A stretch of 64,000 nt of DNA. It comes from Chitinophagaceae bacterium UBA4857. Its GTDB lineage: Bacteria; Bacteroidota; Bacteroidia; Chitinophagales; Chitinophagaceae. This document shows, one piece after another, positions 34,621-41,590 of the stretch. The position numbers and the translations under genes were made by a program. The stretch is taken from the NCBI GenBank assembly GCA_002399735.1, contig DHEF01000012.1, positions 97,415 to 161,414 of the forward strand. The letters run 5' to 3'. Within the stretch, counting starts at the first letter, position 1. Each line of letters opens with the position of its first letter. The notes beneath the pieces were generated by a model, which ran no database searches, was not told where the DNA came from, and worked only from the letters and a program-made list of their open reading frames with translations.

Positions 34621-34871
34621 TACTTTTTTTCCTGGCAAAAAAAGTAACAAAAAAGCCAAGTCTTGTCCAAGGTGTATTCCGCCTGCGGGATTTTGATATG
34701 CGTAGATGCTTTTAGGCGGAACCGTACAGCCGTTTGGCTGCAGGCTCTTTTTTCGGCCGGTCGTTTGTTGTTGTAGTTGTTGTGTAATTTGCGGTAAGCT
34801 TGTTTAGGCTATGGCCGAAAAACACCGTTCCGCCAGCGGCTGTACTTACACTGCGGACAAGACGAAGTCCT
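34621..34871 (+). repeat. 251-bp complex element, copy A
   Basis: Matches 40282-40532 in inverted orientation, same length, roughly 75-80 percent identical by eye. It has internal inverted pairs: GTCTTGTCC 34660-34668 / 34855-34863; GGCGGAAC 34715-34722 / 34827-34834; TTTTTCGGCC 34749-34758 / 34813-34822; and GTACAGCCG 34724-34732 / 34837-34845 (this last pair is crossed with the second). Poly-A/T tracts at one end. Confidence 0.8.
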
Positions 34872-34999
34872 AACAATATCTATTCTCTTAAAACTTACAT
34901 TTTTGAAACTCAGTAAAGGGTTCGCTTTTTCTCTGTGTTACTCTGCGAAAAACCTCTGCGAAACTCAGTGGTACCATTCCTCACATCTTTTTTACACGC
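34872..34999. other. Intergenic remnant, no gene
   Basis: Repeated words such as CTCTGCGAAA occur at 34938-34971. No reading frame of note. Confidence 0.4.
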
Positions 35000-35377
35000 C
35001 TAACGCTCATCTTTTGTTCGTACCAGTAAAAACCAGTCGTTATCCAGGGGCAGGTAGCCATAGTCGTAACAGTACACATAACTTTTTCCGGTTTTGGTGG
35101 TGTACACATGTGTATGATAACTAAAATTAAATCCTTGTTTTAATAAACGGTCGCGGGTGGTTTTGGCAGTATCGTCAGCCGGCGGCAACATGGCTTCCAA
35201 CACTTTTCGGTTTTTTAACAAGGTGGCATTGATGGTTTTTACGGTTTTACTTACCTGTGTTTTTATGCTGTTATTGTAAGCATTGCGGCAGTAATCGTCG
35301 CAAAAACGTTTATCAATACGGCCTTTTACAGGTTTGCCGCACTGCTGGCAGGTGGGGGTGTTTTGTTGTGTTAACAT
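35000..35377 (-). CDS. Small zinc-ribbon protein of unknown function
   Basis: ATG at 35377 gives 125 residues; an earlier in-frame start runs into the palindrome region and is less likely. The N-terminus CQQCGKPVKGRIDKRFCDDY carries two Cys pairs (CxxC and CxxxC in FCDDYC), a DUF2116-like zinc ribbon. The rest (LLKQGFNFSYHTHVYTTKTG, YVYCYDYGYLPLDNDWFLLV) is beta-rich and aromatic. It is divergent from ssb across a 24-bp palindrome. No named family is certain. Confidence 0.65.
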   Translation of the reverse strand: MLTQQNTPTCQQCGKPVKGRIDKRFCDDYCRNAYNNSIKTQVSKTVKTINATLLKNRKVLEAMLPPADDTAKTTRDRLLKQGFNFSYHTHVYTTKTGKSYVYCYDYGYLPLDNDWFLLVRTKDER

Positions 35378-35419
35378 AAGCTGGTGTTGGGTTACAAGGC
35401 ATAAGTTACACAAAATTAT

Positions 35420-35443
35420 CCGTGTATAAACGTTTATACACGG
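35420..35443. promoter_or_regulatory. 24-bp perfect palindrome between zinc-ribbon gene and ssb
   Basis: CCGTGTATAAAC (35420-35431) followed by its exact inverse GTTTATACACGG (35432-35443). It lies 43 bp upstream of the zinc-ribbon start and 150 bp upstream of ssb, as a shared operator would. Confidence 0.6.
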
Positions 35444-35593
35444 TTATAAACGAATACAAATGTTTAAAAACCGACTCGGGCTTTTTTGGGGGTACATCTT
35501 TGTGTTGTCAATCGGCAATAAACAAACCGGTTGGTTGAAATAAATAATTGGTTAACCGTTGCCTACACAAACAGCAACACAAAACTTACAACT

Positions 35594-35935
35594 ATGTACG
35601 CATTAAAAAACAAAGTGCAGTTAATTGGAAATTTAGGTGGCAAACCCGAAGTTAAAAACACCGAAGCCGGTAAAAAAGTAGCCACCTTTAGCATGGCCAC
35701 CAACGAAATTTACCGCAACGCCAAAGGCGAAAAAGTGACAGAAACACAATGGCACCGCCTGGTGGCCTGGGGTAAAATTGCCGAGCTGGTAGAAAAGTAT
35801 TTAGATAAAGGCAAAGAGGTAGCTATTGAAGGCAAACTGCTAAACCGCAGTTATACTGATAAAGACGGCACTAAAAAGTACATTACCGAAATTCAGGTAA
35901 ATGAAATGTTATTGCTGGGCGTTAAACCGGCGTAA
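35594..35935 (+). CDS. ssb: Single-stranded DNA-binding protein
   Basis: ATG at 35594 gives the canonical N-terminus (MYALKNKVQLIGNLGGKPEV); a TTG 63 bp upstream would add a non-conserved extension and is rejected. The 113-residue OB-fold protein has WHRLVAWGKIAELVEKYLDK and GKEVAIEGKLLNRSY, typical of SSB. It lacks the usual acidic C-terminal tail, ending GVKPA, as in short extra SSBs; the housekeeping copy is probably elsewhere. It is divergent from the zinc-ribbon gene. Confidence 0.92.
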   Translation: MYALKNKVQLIGNLGGKPEVKNTEAGKKVATFSMATNEIYRNAKGEKVTETQWHRLVAWGKIAELVEKYLDKGKEVAIEGKLLNRSYTDKDGTKKYITEIQVNEMLLLGVKPA

Positions 35936-35952
35936 GATTTACCATTTACATT

Positions 35953-36000
35953 ACCACCGTGTTACACAGAAAAACTTGTGTAACACGGTGGTTTATTTTT
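35953..36000 (+). terminator. Intrinsic terminator after ssb
   Basis: ACCACCGTGTTACAC (35953-35967) pairs perfectly with GTGTAACACGGTGGT (35978-35992), a 15-bp stem followed by TTATTTTT. Confidence 0.88.
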
Positions 36001-36215
36001 GTTATCATCGTCCCCCCTTGATTGTGCTTTAGTTGCGTCACACACTTGTACTGCATTAATTCTATTGGGCAAAATGCAGTACTCCGTATTTTAATCGGAG
36101 AAACCTGCGTAAGCCCCGACATTTGTCGTGGGTAACATTACTCAACATATTGCAAGGTGTTCCCACACTTGTCGGCGGTACTGCATCTCGCTAATCATCA
36201 TCGTACTGCTTTCAC
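36001..36215. repeat. Dispersed intergenic repeat, family 1, long copy
   Basis: Fills most of the gap between ssb and the CMD gene. The left end has GTTATCATCGTCC, TTGATTGTGCTT, ACACTTGTACTGCATTAATT and CTATTGGGCAAAATGCAGTA; the right end has GGTACTGCATCTCGCTAATC and ATCATCGTACTGC. The ends are in opposite orientations. Confidence 0.65.
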
Positions 36216-36311
36216 AAAACGGTTTGGGTTAATAAATAATAAACGCACCAGCTTTCAGCGGCTTTCATTAACACATCAGCATATTAGCTAATCAGCATAT
36301 TTACCTTCCGC

Positions 36312-36752
36312 CTATTTCGGCACCGCTGTTCTTGAGCTAATGGCAATACGGTTCCAGGCATTAATAGTAGCAATGGCCATAATAATTTGTGCAATACGGG
36401 TTTCATCAAAAAACTGTTGCGCCTTGGCATAGGTTTCGTCGGTTAAGCCATGTTGATGAACCAGTGTAACTTCTTCTGTAATGGCTAATAATACTTTTTC
36501 CTCCTCTGTAAATAAATCGGTTTCACGCCAGGCATTCAATAAAAAAATACGCTGTGTGGTTTCGCCGTTTTTTAAAGCGTCTTTGGTGTGCATATCTATA
36601 CAAAAAGCACAACCGTTTATTTGCGATGCTCTTATTTTTATTAACTCCTTTTGTGTTTTGGTTAAGCCCGTAGCGGCCAAATAAGCTTCCAGTGCATACA
36701 TAGCTTTATAAGCCTGCGGTTCAAGTGTTGCAATGTTTAATCTTGTATTCAT
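36312..36752 (-). CDS. Carboxymuconolactone decarboxylase / AhpD-like protein
   Basis: This 146-residue protein has the CMD-family motif QINGCAFCIDMHTKDALKNG (CxxC then H), as in AhpD-type peroxidase-related proteins. LNAWRETDLFTEEEKVLLAI and the final NAWNRIAISSRT fit the family. It may take part in peroxide or thiol chemistry. The upstream Crp-type regulator on the same strand, 62 bp away, is a likely controller. Confidence 0.9.
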   Translation of the reverse strand: MNTRLNIATLEPQAYKAMYALEAYLAATGLTKTQKELIKIRASQINGCAFCIDMHTKDALKNGETTQRIFLLNAWRETDLFTEEEKVLLAITEEVTLVHQHGLTDETYAKAQQFFDETRIAQIIMAIATINAWNRIAISSRTAVPK

Positions 36753-36814
36753 TTTTTATTTTGTTTTAATACCACAAAGCTGCTTGTTAAAAAGCACAAA
36801 AATCTTAAACTGGT

Positions 36815-37390
36815 TTAAGAACGCTTTTTACTGCGTATTTCACTTAAATATTCGGGTGTAATACCTAAAAAAGAAGCCAGTAAATATTGTGGTATGCGTT
36901 GTACAAACTCGGGTTGTTTGTTATTAAAGTTGTGGTAAAATTCTTCCTTAGATAAACTGTATAAATATTTTATCCGCATTTGTATGGCCGAGTAAGCCCG
37001 CTGATAAACAAAGCGGAAATATTTTTCCATTACCGGAAAAGCTTCCAGTAATTTTTGCTGATCGGCATGGTGTATTACCATTACCTCCGCCTTTTCAATA
37101 GCCTGTATAAAAAACTCGGTTGGCCGTTGAAACTCATAGGCCATATTATCCGTTAACCACCATGTTTCCAATGCAAATTCTGTGGTTTGTTCAACGCCTT
37201 TTTCGTTTATAAAAAACTTGCGTAAACAGCCTTTTAGTACAAAATAATGGTGCTTACATATTTGCCCTTCGCTAAGCAGGTTTTCTTTTTTCTTAAAGTT
37301 AAGGGTCTTAAAGTATGAGGTTATAGTAGCAAAATCTGCATCGTTGATGGTGATAAACTTTTGTAAATGCGCTTTAAATATGGCCGACAT
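36815..37390 (-). CDS. Crp/Fnr-family regulator
   Basis: This 191-residue protein has a cyclic-nucleotide-binding-like N-terminal domain (LLSEGQICKHHYFVLKGCLR) and a C-terminal winged helix (QRIPQYLLASFLGITPEYLS). The second part of the sequence (FRFVYQRAYSAIQMRIKYLY, SLSKEEFYHNFNNKQPEFVQ) is typical of the Bacteroidota Crp-like group that does not clearly bind cAMP. It precedes the CMD gene on the same strand. Confidence 0.9.
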   Translation of the reverse strand: MSAIFKAHLQKFITINDADFATITSYFKTLNFKKKENLLSEGQICKHHYFVLKGCLRKFFINEKGVEQTTEFALETWWLTDNMAYEFQRPTEFFIQAIEKAEVMVIHHADQQKLLEAFPVMEKYFRFVYQRAYSAIQMRIKYLYSLSKEEFYHNFNNKQPEFVQRIPQYLLASFLGITPEYLSEIRSKKRS

Positions 37391-37509
37391 ACCGTAAATG
37401 TTCTTTGTAAAACAATGCGGTTAAAGGTACTTGTATTTTACTTATGCGCTTAGCCACCTGCTCAAGTTTTACCTCGTTATTCCAAAAAAAGGGATTTAAA
37501 AATTAGTAT

Positions 37510-37660
37510 AATGGGGTGCCCCTACGGGTCGGGCTACTGCGGGGTACGCTTTGCTCCCGTACTTGGCTATCGCCTTCGTACCGGCTCCTGCGTCGCCGCC
37601 CTGCGTATCCCTCACCCGCTTACGCCTGTTTGTGCTACGCTGTAAGTATAAGGCTGCAAT
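37510..37660. repeat. GC-rich intergenic block
   Basis: A short GC-rich stretch (GGGTCGGGCTACTGCGGGGT; CCGTACTTGGCTATCG) in AT-rich surroundings, with inverted words GGTACG / CGTACC. I recall similar blocks as scattered repeats in Bacteroidota; not verifiable here. Confidence 0.4.
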
Positions 37661-37674
37661 ATAAATGTGTTTAA

Positions 37675-38289
37675 CTACTCATGTTTTGCATCATGACAAG
37701 ATTTACAAATTGAAACCAGCCAGTCTATAGGCTCTTTTCCAATATTTCTTTTTGCATACCTTTTATGATGAACTTGTGTAGCTTTTGCACCACAATATAC
37801 ACAACGCCAGTTATCACGCCTAAGCACAACAAAACGTTTCCGTTTCCAGGCATCTGAATTTAGATAAACATTTCTGTAGTATTCACGACGCGGAAGTGTA
37901 GCCCGGCTTATTTCGTCTGCAATTAATTCATCGTCTTTATCGTTTGGTTGGTAATGATGCTGATTAGCCATCACAATAGCAGCAGCTATGATAATTACTA
38001 TTAAGAATATGAACAGTCCTATAATTATTTTTCCGCTACTGTTATTATCGACCGTTTGGGTGTTTACATAAACAACAGGAATTTCATTTGTTGTAGCTTT
38101 TTTGGGTTTCTTCTTTTGTTTTTTCTTTTTTATTACGGGATCTTTTAACGCGGCCAAACTGGTATCGGAAACGACGTCATTTTGTAAAACTGGAATTACA
38201 GGCTGTTCAATATTATTAACAGATAGGCTGTCTTGTCCGAAGATAGGAACGAAAAAGTAAATAAGGAATATAGCAAGTATGGTTTTCAA
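37675..38289 (-). CDS. Membrane-anchored HNH endonuclease-like protein
   Basis: This 204-residue protein has an N-terminal signal-like helix (MKTILAIFLIYFFVPIFG), a lysine-rich stretch (KKKKQKKKPKKATTNE near residue 54), a strong membrane helix (KIIIGLFIFLIVIIIAAAIV, about 87-106), then a C-terminal HNH domain: DNWRCVYCGAKATQVHHKRY, with zinc cysteines and the HH, and ending CKSCHDAKH. It starts with TTG at 38289; an upstream stop leaves no ATG choice. HNH next to a membrane anchor is unusual. Confidence 0.8.
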   Translation of the reverse strand: MKTILAIFLIYFFVPIFGQDSLSVNNIEQPVIPVLQNDVVSDTSLAALKDPVIKKKKQKKKPKKATTNEIPVVYVNTQTVDNNSSGKIIIGLFIFLIVIIIAAAIVMANQHHYQPNDKDDELIADEISRATLPRREYYRNVYLNSDAWKRKRFVVLRRDNWRCVYCGAKATQVHHKRYAKRNIGKEPIDWLVSICKSCHDAKHE

Positions 38290-38362
38290 AACTTTATATT
38301 TCTAAGCATGTTGCGTCTAACGGTATAGTTTTGGCGTAGTTAGTTACCAATTTTCAACTACT

Positions 38363-38548
38363 TTACTCCAATGTCCATACAAAACACACCAACAACACTA
38401 TTAATAAAACTGTAAGCGATAAAAAAAATACATCTGCCTTAATTCTTTCAGTATGTTTTGTTTTTACGGATGTAGCCAGTGCATTCGCTTTTTTAGATAA
38501 GGTCACAGAGCCAACCATGAATATAATAAGGTAAAGAGTAAAAGACAT
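38363..38548 (-). CDS. Small two-helix membrane protein, uncertain
   Basis: ATG at 38548 gives 61 residues with two hydrophobic helices (FTLYLIIFMVGSVTL and VFFLSLTVLLIVLLVCFVWT) and a basic linker. No family recognised. A TTG 33 bp upstream would lengthen it but weakly. It is the next gene upstream of the HNH gene on the same strand. Confidence 0.4.
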   Translation of the reverse strand: MSFTLYLIIFMVGSVTLSKKANALATSVKTKHTERIKADVFFLSLTVLLIVLLVCFVWTLE

Positions 38549-38689
38549 GATACAAAAGGTTAATGGTAACAGGTTGTACAAGTAATAGAACCCTCACACA
38601 ATCTACAACCAATTTTTGTATAAGAAAAGTTACGGGTGTGGTTAACTAAAAACATAAAACCCTTCCCCGTTATAAAAGCCCTTCTGCCA

Positions 38690-38806
38690 AATGCCCAATA
38701 GCGAACAGAAAGCTCAATTGTGAGTATTTAATTTATTTCCACTGGAAATAAATTAAATCCCCATCCTACCGGATGGCAACAGACGATGATAGTAGCAATG
38801 CAGCCG
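38690..38806 (+). repeat. Dispersed intergenic repeat, family 1, with inserted hairpins
   Basis: Starts with AAATGCCCAATAGCGAACAG and ends GACGATGATAGTAGCAATGC then AGCCGGCCAACAAAA. Between them lies a 15-bp perfect hairpin: ATTTAATTTATTTCC (38726-38740) with GGAAATAAATTAAAT (38744-38758), then CCATCC / GGATGG. Confidence 0.65.
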
Positions 38807-38865
38807 GCCAACAAAATATATTCACGTAGAAATGAGGCCACCTTCGAGAGTTTATAAACAAACCT

Positions 38866-38873
38866 TACTTTTG
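38866..38873 (+). promoter_or_regulatory. -7 promoter element for GT2-DUF2062 gene
   Basis: TACTTTTG matches TAnnTTTG and lies 18 bp upstream of ATG 38892, supporting that start over an in-frame ATG at 38832. Confidence 0.55.
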
Positions 38874-38891
38874 CGAGGTTTTGGCAATAAC

Positions 38892-40079
38892 ATGAGTTTA
38901 CCCGTAGCAGCAGCATATCAGCAAAAGTTTAACCAGCATAAAATATGTGTGGTAATACCAACCTATAATAATGCGGCTACCTTGCCCGCTGTTATTACCG
39001 ATGTGTTGCAATACACTACGAATGTGTTGGTGGTAAACGACGGATCTACCGATGATACGCCGCAACTGTTACAAAACTTTAGCCACATACATATTGTTAG
39101 CTACGCCAAAAATGTAGGTAAGGGTTGGGCCCTGTGTCAGGCATTTAAAGCGGCCCGCAAACTGGGGTATGATTATGTAATTACCATAGATTCGGACGGC
39201 CAGCATTTTGCCAGCGACCTGCCATTGTTTGTTGCCAAACTGGAAGCCGAAGGCCCGGCCATTATTATGGGTGCCCGTAATATGCAGCAGGAATCGGTGC
39301 CGGGTAAAAGCAGTTTTGGCAATAAGTTTTCTAACTTTTGGTTTAAGGTAGAAACGGGCATTAACTGCCCCGATACCCAAACCGGTTATCGCCTGTACCC
39401 CATTGCGCTGTTAGATAAAATGCGTTTTTTTACCCGCAAGTACGAGTTTGAAATTGAAGTGCTGGTACGTAGCGCCTGGAAAGGCATTACCGTAAACTGG
39501 ATACCCATTAAAGTGTACTATGCACCCAAGGAAGAAAGGGTGTCACACTTCAGGCCCTTTAAAGATTTTTCCCGTATTAGTGTGTTAAACACCGTGTTGG
39601 TACTCATTACTTTTTTATGGATAAAACCTCGCAACTTTTTTCGTAAAATTTTCAGCAGCGGCAACTGGTGGAAAAACCTCAACGACCAGTTATCGGAACC
39701 CAACGAAACCAATGCCCGCAAAGCTGCATCGGTAGGCTTTGGCGTGTTTATGGGCATCGTACCCATATGGGGCTTTCAGTTATTGGTAGGTATTGCACTG
39801 GCTGTGCTTATGCGGCTTAACAAGGTATTGTTTGTTATTGCCGCCAATATTAGCATACCACCTATGATTCCGCTAATTATATTTTTAAGTTACAAAGCCG
39901 GCGCTTACTGGATGGGCGATAAAGCGGTTAGTCTTAATTTTTCTGACGGTATTAATTTACAAACCATCAAGCTAAACCTTACGCAATATATTTATGGCAG
40001 CATTACCCTGGCCATTGTTGCGGGTGTATTGTTTGGCCTAATTACCTGGGCATTGCTAAGTTTAAAAAAGCGCAAGTAG
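38892..40079 (+). CDS. Glycosyltransferase family 2 with C-terminal DUF2062
   Basis: ATG at 38892 (favoured by the promoter position) gives about 395 residues. The N-terminal half is a GT2 domain: ICVVIPTYNNAATLPAVITD, VVNDGSTDDTPQLL, DGQHFASDLP and a C-terminal EIEVLVRSAWKGI. The C-terminal part (residues ~260-390) is a DUF2062 membrane domain (FGVFMGIVPIWGFQLLVGIA, IAANISIPPMIPLIIFLSYK). This pairing is known from flexirubin-type gene clusters of Bacteroidota, where it may help load or transfer the pigment lipid. Next downstream gene block is interrupted by repeats and a transposase. Confidence 0.88.
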   Translation: MSLPVAAAYQQKFNQHKICVVIPTYNNAATLPAVITDVLQYTTNVLVVNDGSTDDTPQLLQNFSHIHIVSYAKNVGKGWALCQAFKAARKLGYDYVITIDSDGQHFASDLPLFVAKLEAEGPAIIMGARNMQQESVPGKSSFGNKFSNFWFKVETGINCPDTQTGYRLYPIALLDKMRFFTRKYEFEIEVLVRSAWKGITVNWIPIKVYYAPKEERVSHFRPFKDFSRISVLNTVLVLITFLWIKPRNFFRKIFSSGNWWKNLNDQLSEPNETNARKAASVGFGVFMGIVPIWGFQLLVGIALAVLMRLNKVLFVIAANISIPPMIPLIIFLSYKAGAYWMGDKAVSLNFSDGINLQTIKLNLTQYIYGSITLAIVAGVLFGLITWALLSLKKRK

Positions 40080-40088
40080 GTATTTATG

Positions 40089-40185
40089 TTACCGGCTGCA
40101 TAGCCCTGATTGAACTTTACTTGCGACGCTCCGTTCGGGTTCTGCTCTTTGTGCATCATCGTGATGAACGACAGTAATTCCTTAT
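40089..40185 (+). repeat. Dispersed intergenic repeat, family 1, short form
   Basis: GTTACCGGCTGCATAGCCCT, TGATTGAACTTTACTTGCG and ACGCTCCGTTC match the copies at 55.37 kb and, inverted, 10.41 kb. Ends near GACAGTAATTCC. Confidence 0.6.
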
Positions 40186-40281
40186 TTTATTGCAGGAGTT
40201 CCCTCCCCGTGGTCGGGATGACGGTCGTTTATTGGCGAAGCAGTGCTTCATAAATAAAAGGTCTTAAAAACTTACAGCAGG

Positions 40282-40532
40282 AGGACTTCGTCTTGTCCGC
40301 AGTGTAAGTACAGCCGATGGCGGAACGGCGGTTTTCGGCCATAGCTTAACCAAAATATTACCAATAATAAAATAGCCTACATAAAAACGACCGGCCGAAA
40401 AATGTGCCTGTAGCCAATCGGATGTACGGTTCCGCCTAACAGTGTTTTACATACAACAAACTCCCGCAGGCGGAATACACATTGGGCAAGACTTGACTTT
40501 TTTGTTACTTTTTTTGTCAAGAAAAAAAGTAA
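40282..40532 (-). repeat. 251-bp complex element, copy B
   Basis: The inverse of copy A (34621-34871), same length. Reading leftward: GACAAAAAAAGTAACAAAAA, TGTATTCCGCCTGCGGGA, TAGGCGGAACCGTACA, CGGCCGGTCGTTT, GGCTGTACTTACACTGCGGA. Confidence 0.8.
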
Positions 40533-40580
40533 GTAAAAAACCAACCGTAGAACACTTAGTAAAGAGTATGTTTTTTTATG

Positions 40581-40750
40581 TTACCACCGTCCCACCCCTG
40601 ATTGAACTTTACTTGTTTTCAACCCCCACCTTAGCTCGTGTGTTGGGTTCGGGGCGATGCTCCGTTCTGCTGCACCAATTCTATTGGCCAAAATGCAGCA
40701 TCCCGAACTTGTTTCGGGAACGCTGTTCGCTAATCATTATCGTGTGGTAA
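40581..40750. repeat. Dispersed intergenic repeat, family 1, long copy beside the transposase unit
   Basis: Starts TTACCACCGTCCCACCCCTG and ends CGTGTGGTAA; TTACCAC (40581-40587) and GTGGTAA (40744-40750) are inverted ends. Middle words: CGATGCTCCGTTCTGCTG, CAATTCTATTGGCCAAAATG, TCGCTAATCATTATCG. It abuts the palindrome of the RAYT unit (40753). Confidence 0.6.
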
Positions 40751-40752
40751 TA

Positions 40753-40785
40753 AGACCTATAAGGTTTTTAAAACCTTATAGGTCT
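40753..40785. repeat. 33-bp perfect palindrome, left flank of RAYT unit
   Basis: AGACCTATAAGGTTTT (40753-40768), one T, then AAAACCTTATAGGTCT (40770-40785). Identical to 41443-41475. It contains the stop codon of the transposase gene. Confidence 0.9.
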
Positions 40786-41402
40786 GCAACGGAAATATTT
40801 TTTAACTCAATAGGCTGTTGATGAAAAAGAATGAAAGGGTTTATTCCTCCAAACCAATCTATACAAAAGGCTCTGTTTAACAGCGTTGGTTTATTGCCAA
40901 TAATAGCTTGGTAGCTATCAAAATACCAGTCACCTATTTTGCCAGCATATCCATAATGTACAGCGTTTTTATGTACATATAAAATAAAAGCAGTAATATC
41001 ATTATCGGTTTTTGCTTCACTTCTTTTTATATAATCAATAAACAAAGCTCCTTTTCGGTTGTATTTTTTGTTAAACGCCTTTGCATAAGCATTTAACCAG
41101 TTGCTAAATTGCTGCATAATAAACTTGCTAACCTGTTTTTCCGTAAGAGGTTCTTTAACTTGTTTTAATTGAGAGTAATATGCTTGAATTTGTTCTTGGT
41201 CTTTTATTTTTATTAATAGGTGAAAGTGATTGGGTAAGAGAGAATAAGCCAAAATATCTACAACCGGAAGTATATATTTTGCAAGAAGTTGTAAAAAGTA
41301 GTAATAGTTTTCGTTGGAGAAAAATAGTTTTTCATTGCCAATAGCCCTGCTGAATAAATGATAAATAGCGTTGGGCATCAAGGGTACATGGTATTTACTC
41401 AT
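40776..41402 (-). CDS. Y1/RAYT-family transposase (IS200-like)
   Basis: This 208-residue protein matches the REP-associated tyrosine transposase / Y1_Tnp group. LLPNHFHLLIKI holds the HUH pair (His59, His61) and the tyrosine motif LYVHKNAVHYG gives Tyr142, the expected single-strand DNA nucleophile. The start (PNAIYHLFSRAIGNEKLFFS) is typical of RAYTs. The protein is intact. A TAnnTTTG -7 box on the minus strand (41428-41435) serves it. Its stop codon lies within the left palindrome. Confidence 0.88.
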   Translation of the reverse strand: MSKYHVPLMPNAIYHLFSRAIGNEKLFFSNENYYYFLQLLAKYILPVVDILAYSLLPNHFHLLIKIKDQEQIQAYYSQLKQVKEPLTEKQVSKFIMQQFSNWLNAYAKAFNKKYNRKGALFIDYIKRSEAKTDNDITAFILYVHKNAVHYGYAGKIGDWYFDSYQAIIGNKPTLLNRAFCIDWFGGINPFILFHQQPIELKNISVADL

Positions 41403-41427
41403 ACACCGACGTTTTAAGTTAGCTTTT

Positions 41428-41435
41428 CAAATTTA
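41428..41435 (-). promoter_or_regulatory. -7 promoter element for RAYT gene
   Basis: The minus strand reads TAAATTTG, 25 bp before the ATG at 41402. Confidence 0.4.
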
Positions 41436-41442
41436 AGAAAAA

Positions 41443-41475
41443 AGACCTATAAGGTTTTTAAAACCTTATAGGTCT
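41443..41475. repeat. 33-bp perfect palindrome, right flank of RAYT unit
   Basis: AGACCTATAAGGTTTT, T, AAAACCTTATAGGTCT, identical base for base to 40753-40785. Confidence 0.9.
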
Positions 41476-41523
41476 GTAACACTTTGATATATTATCTTGC
41501 AGGGTTAAAATAAGTACGGCCAA

Positions 41524-41555
41524 CCACCGCTGTTATAATAATAGCGGTGGTGGCT
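41524..41555 (+). promoter_or_regulatory. Hairpin in the leader of the trifunctional gene
   Basis: CCACCGCT (41524-41531) pairs with AGCGGTGG (41543-41550) over 11 nt, 40 bp before the ATG. Could be an attenuator or mRNA stabiliser. Confidence 0.35.
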
Positions 41556-41590
41556 TTATCGGCAAAAACAAAGCCCCGGTCATTAAAAAA

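Larger units (their letters stand above)
40753..41475 (-). mobile_element. RAYT-type (REP-associated tyrosine transposase) unit
   Basis: A 723-bp unit made of one transposase gene between two identical 33-bp palindromes, the layout of REP/RAYT systems, where the palindromes are the single-strand recognition hairpins. It lies between the GT2-DUF2062 gene and the trifunctional gene, which are typical neighbours in flexirubin loci. Confidence 0.75.

Noticed and set aside
34527..34715. 62-codon plus-strand frame
   Set aside because: Spans the end of the tandem repeat and the 251-bp element; composition is that of repeat DNA.
35531..35593. TTG extension of ssb
   Set aside because: The conserved SSB N-terminus begins at 35594; the extension is not conserved in the family.
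40442..40750. 102-codon plus-strand frame
   Set aside because: Covers the end of the 251-bp element and a family-1 repeat; no protein features.
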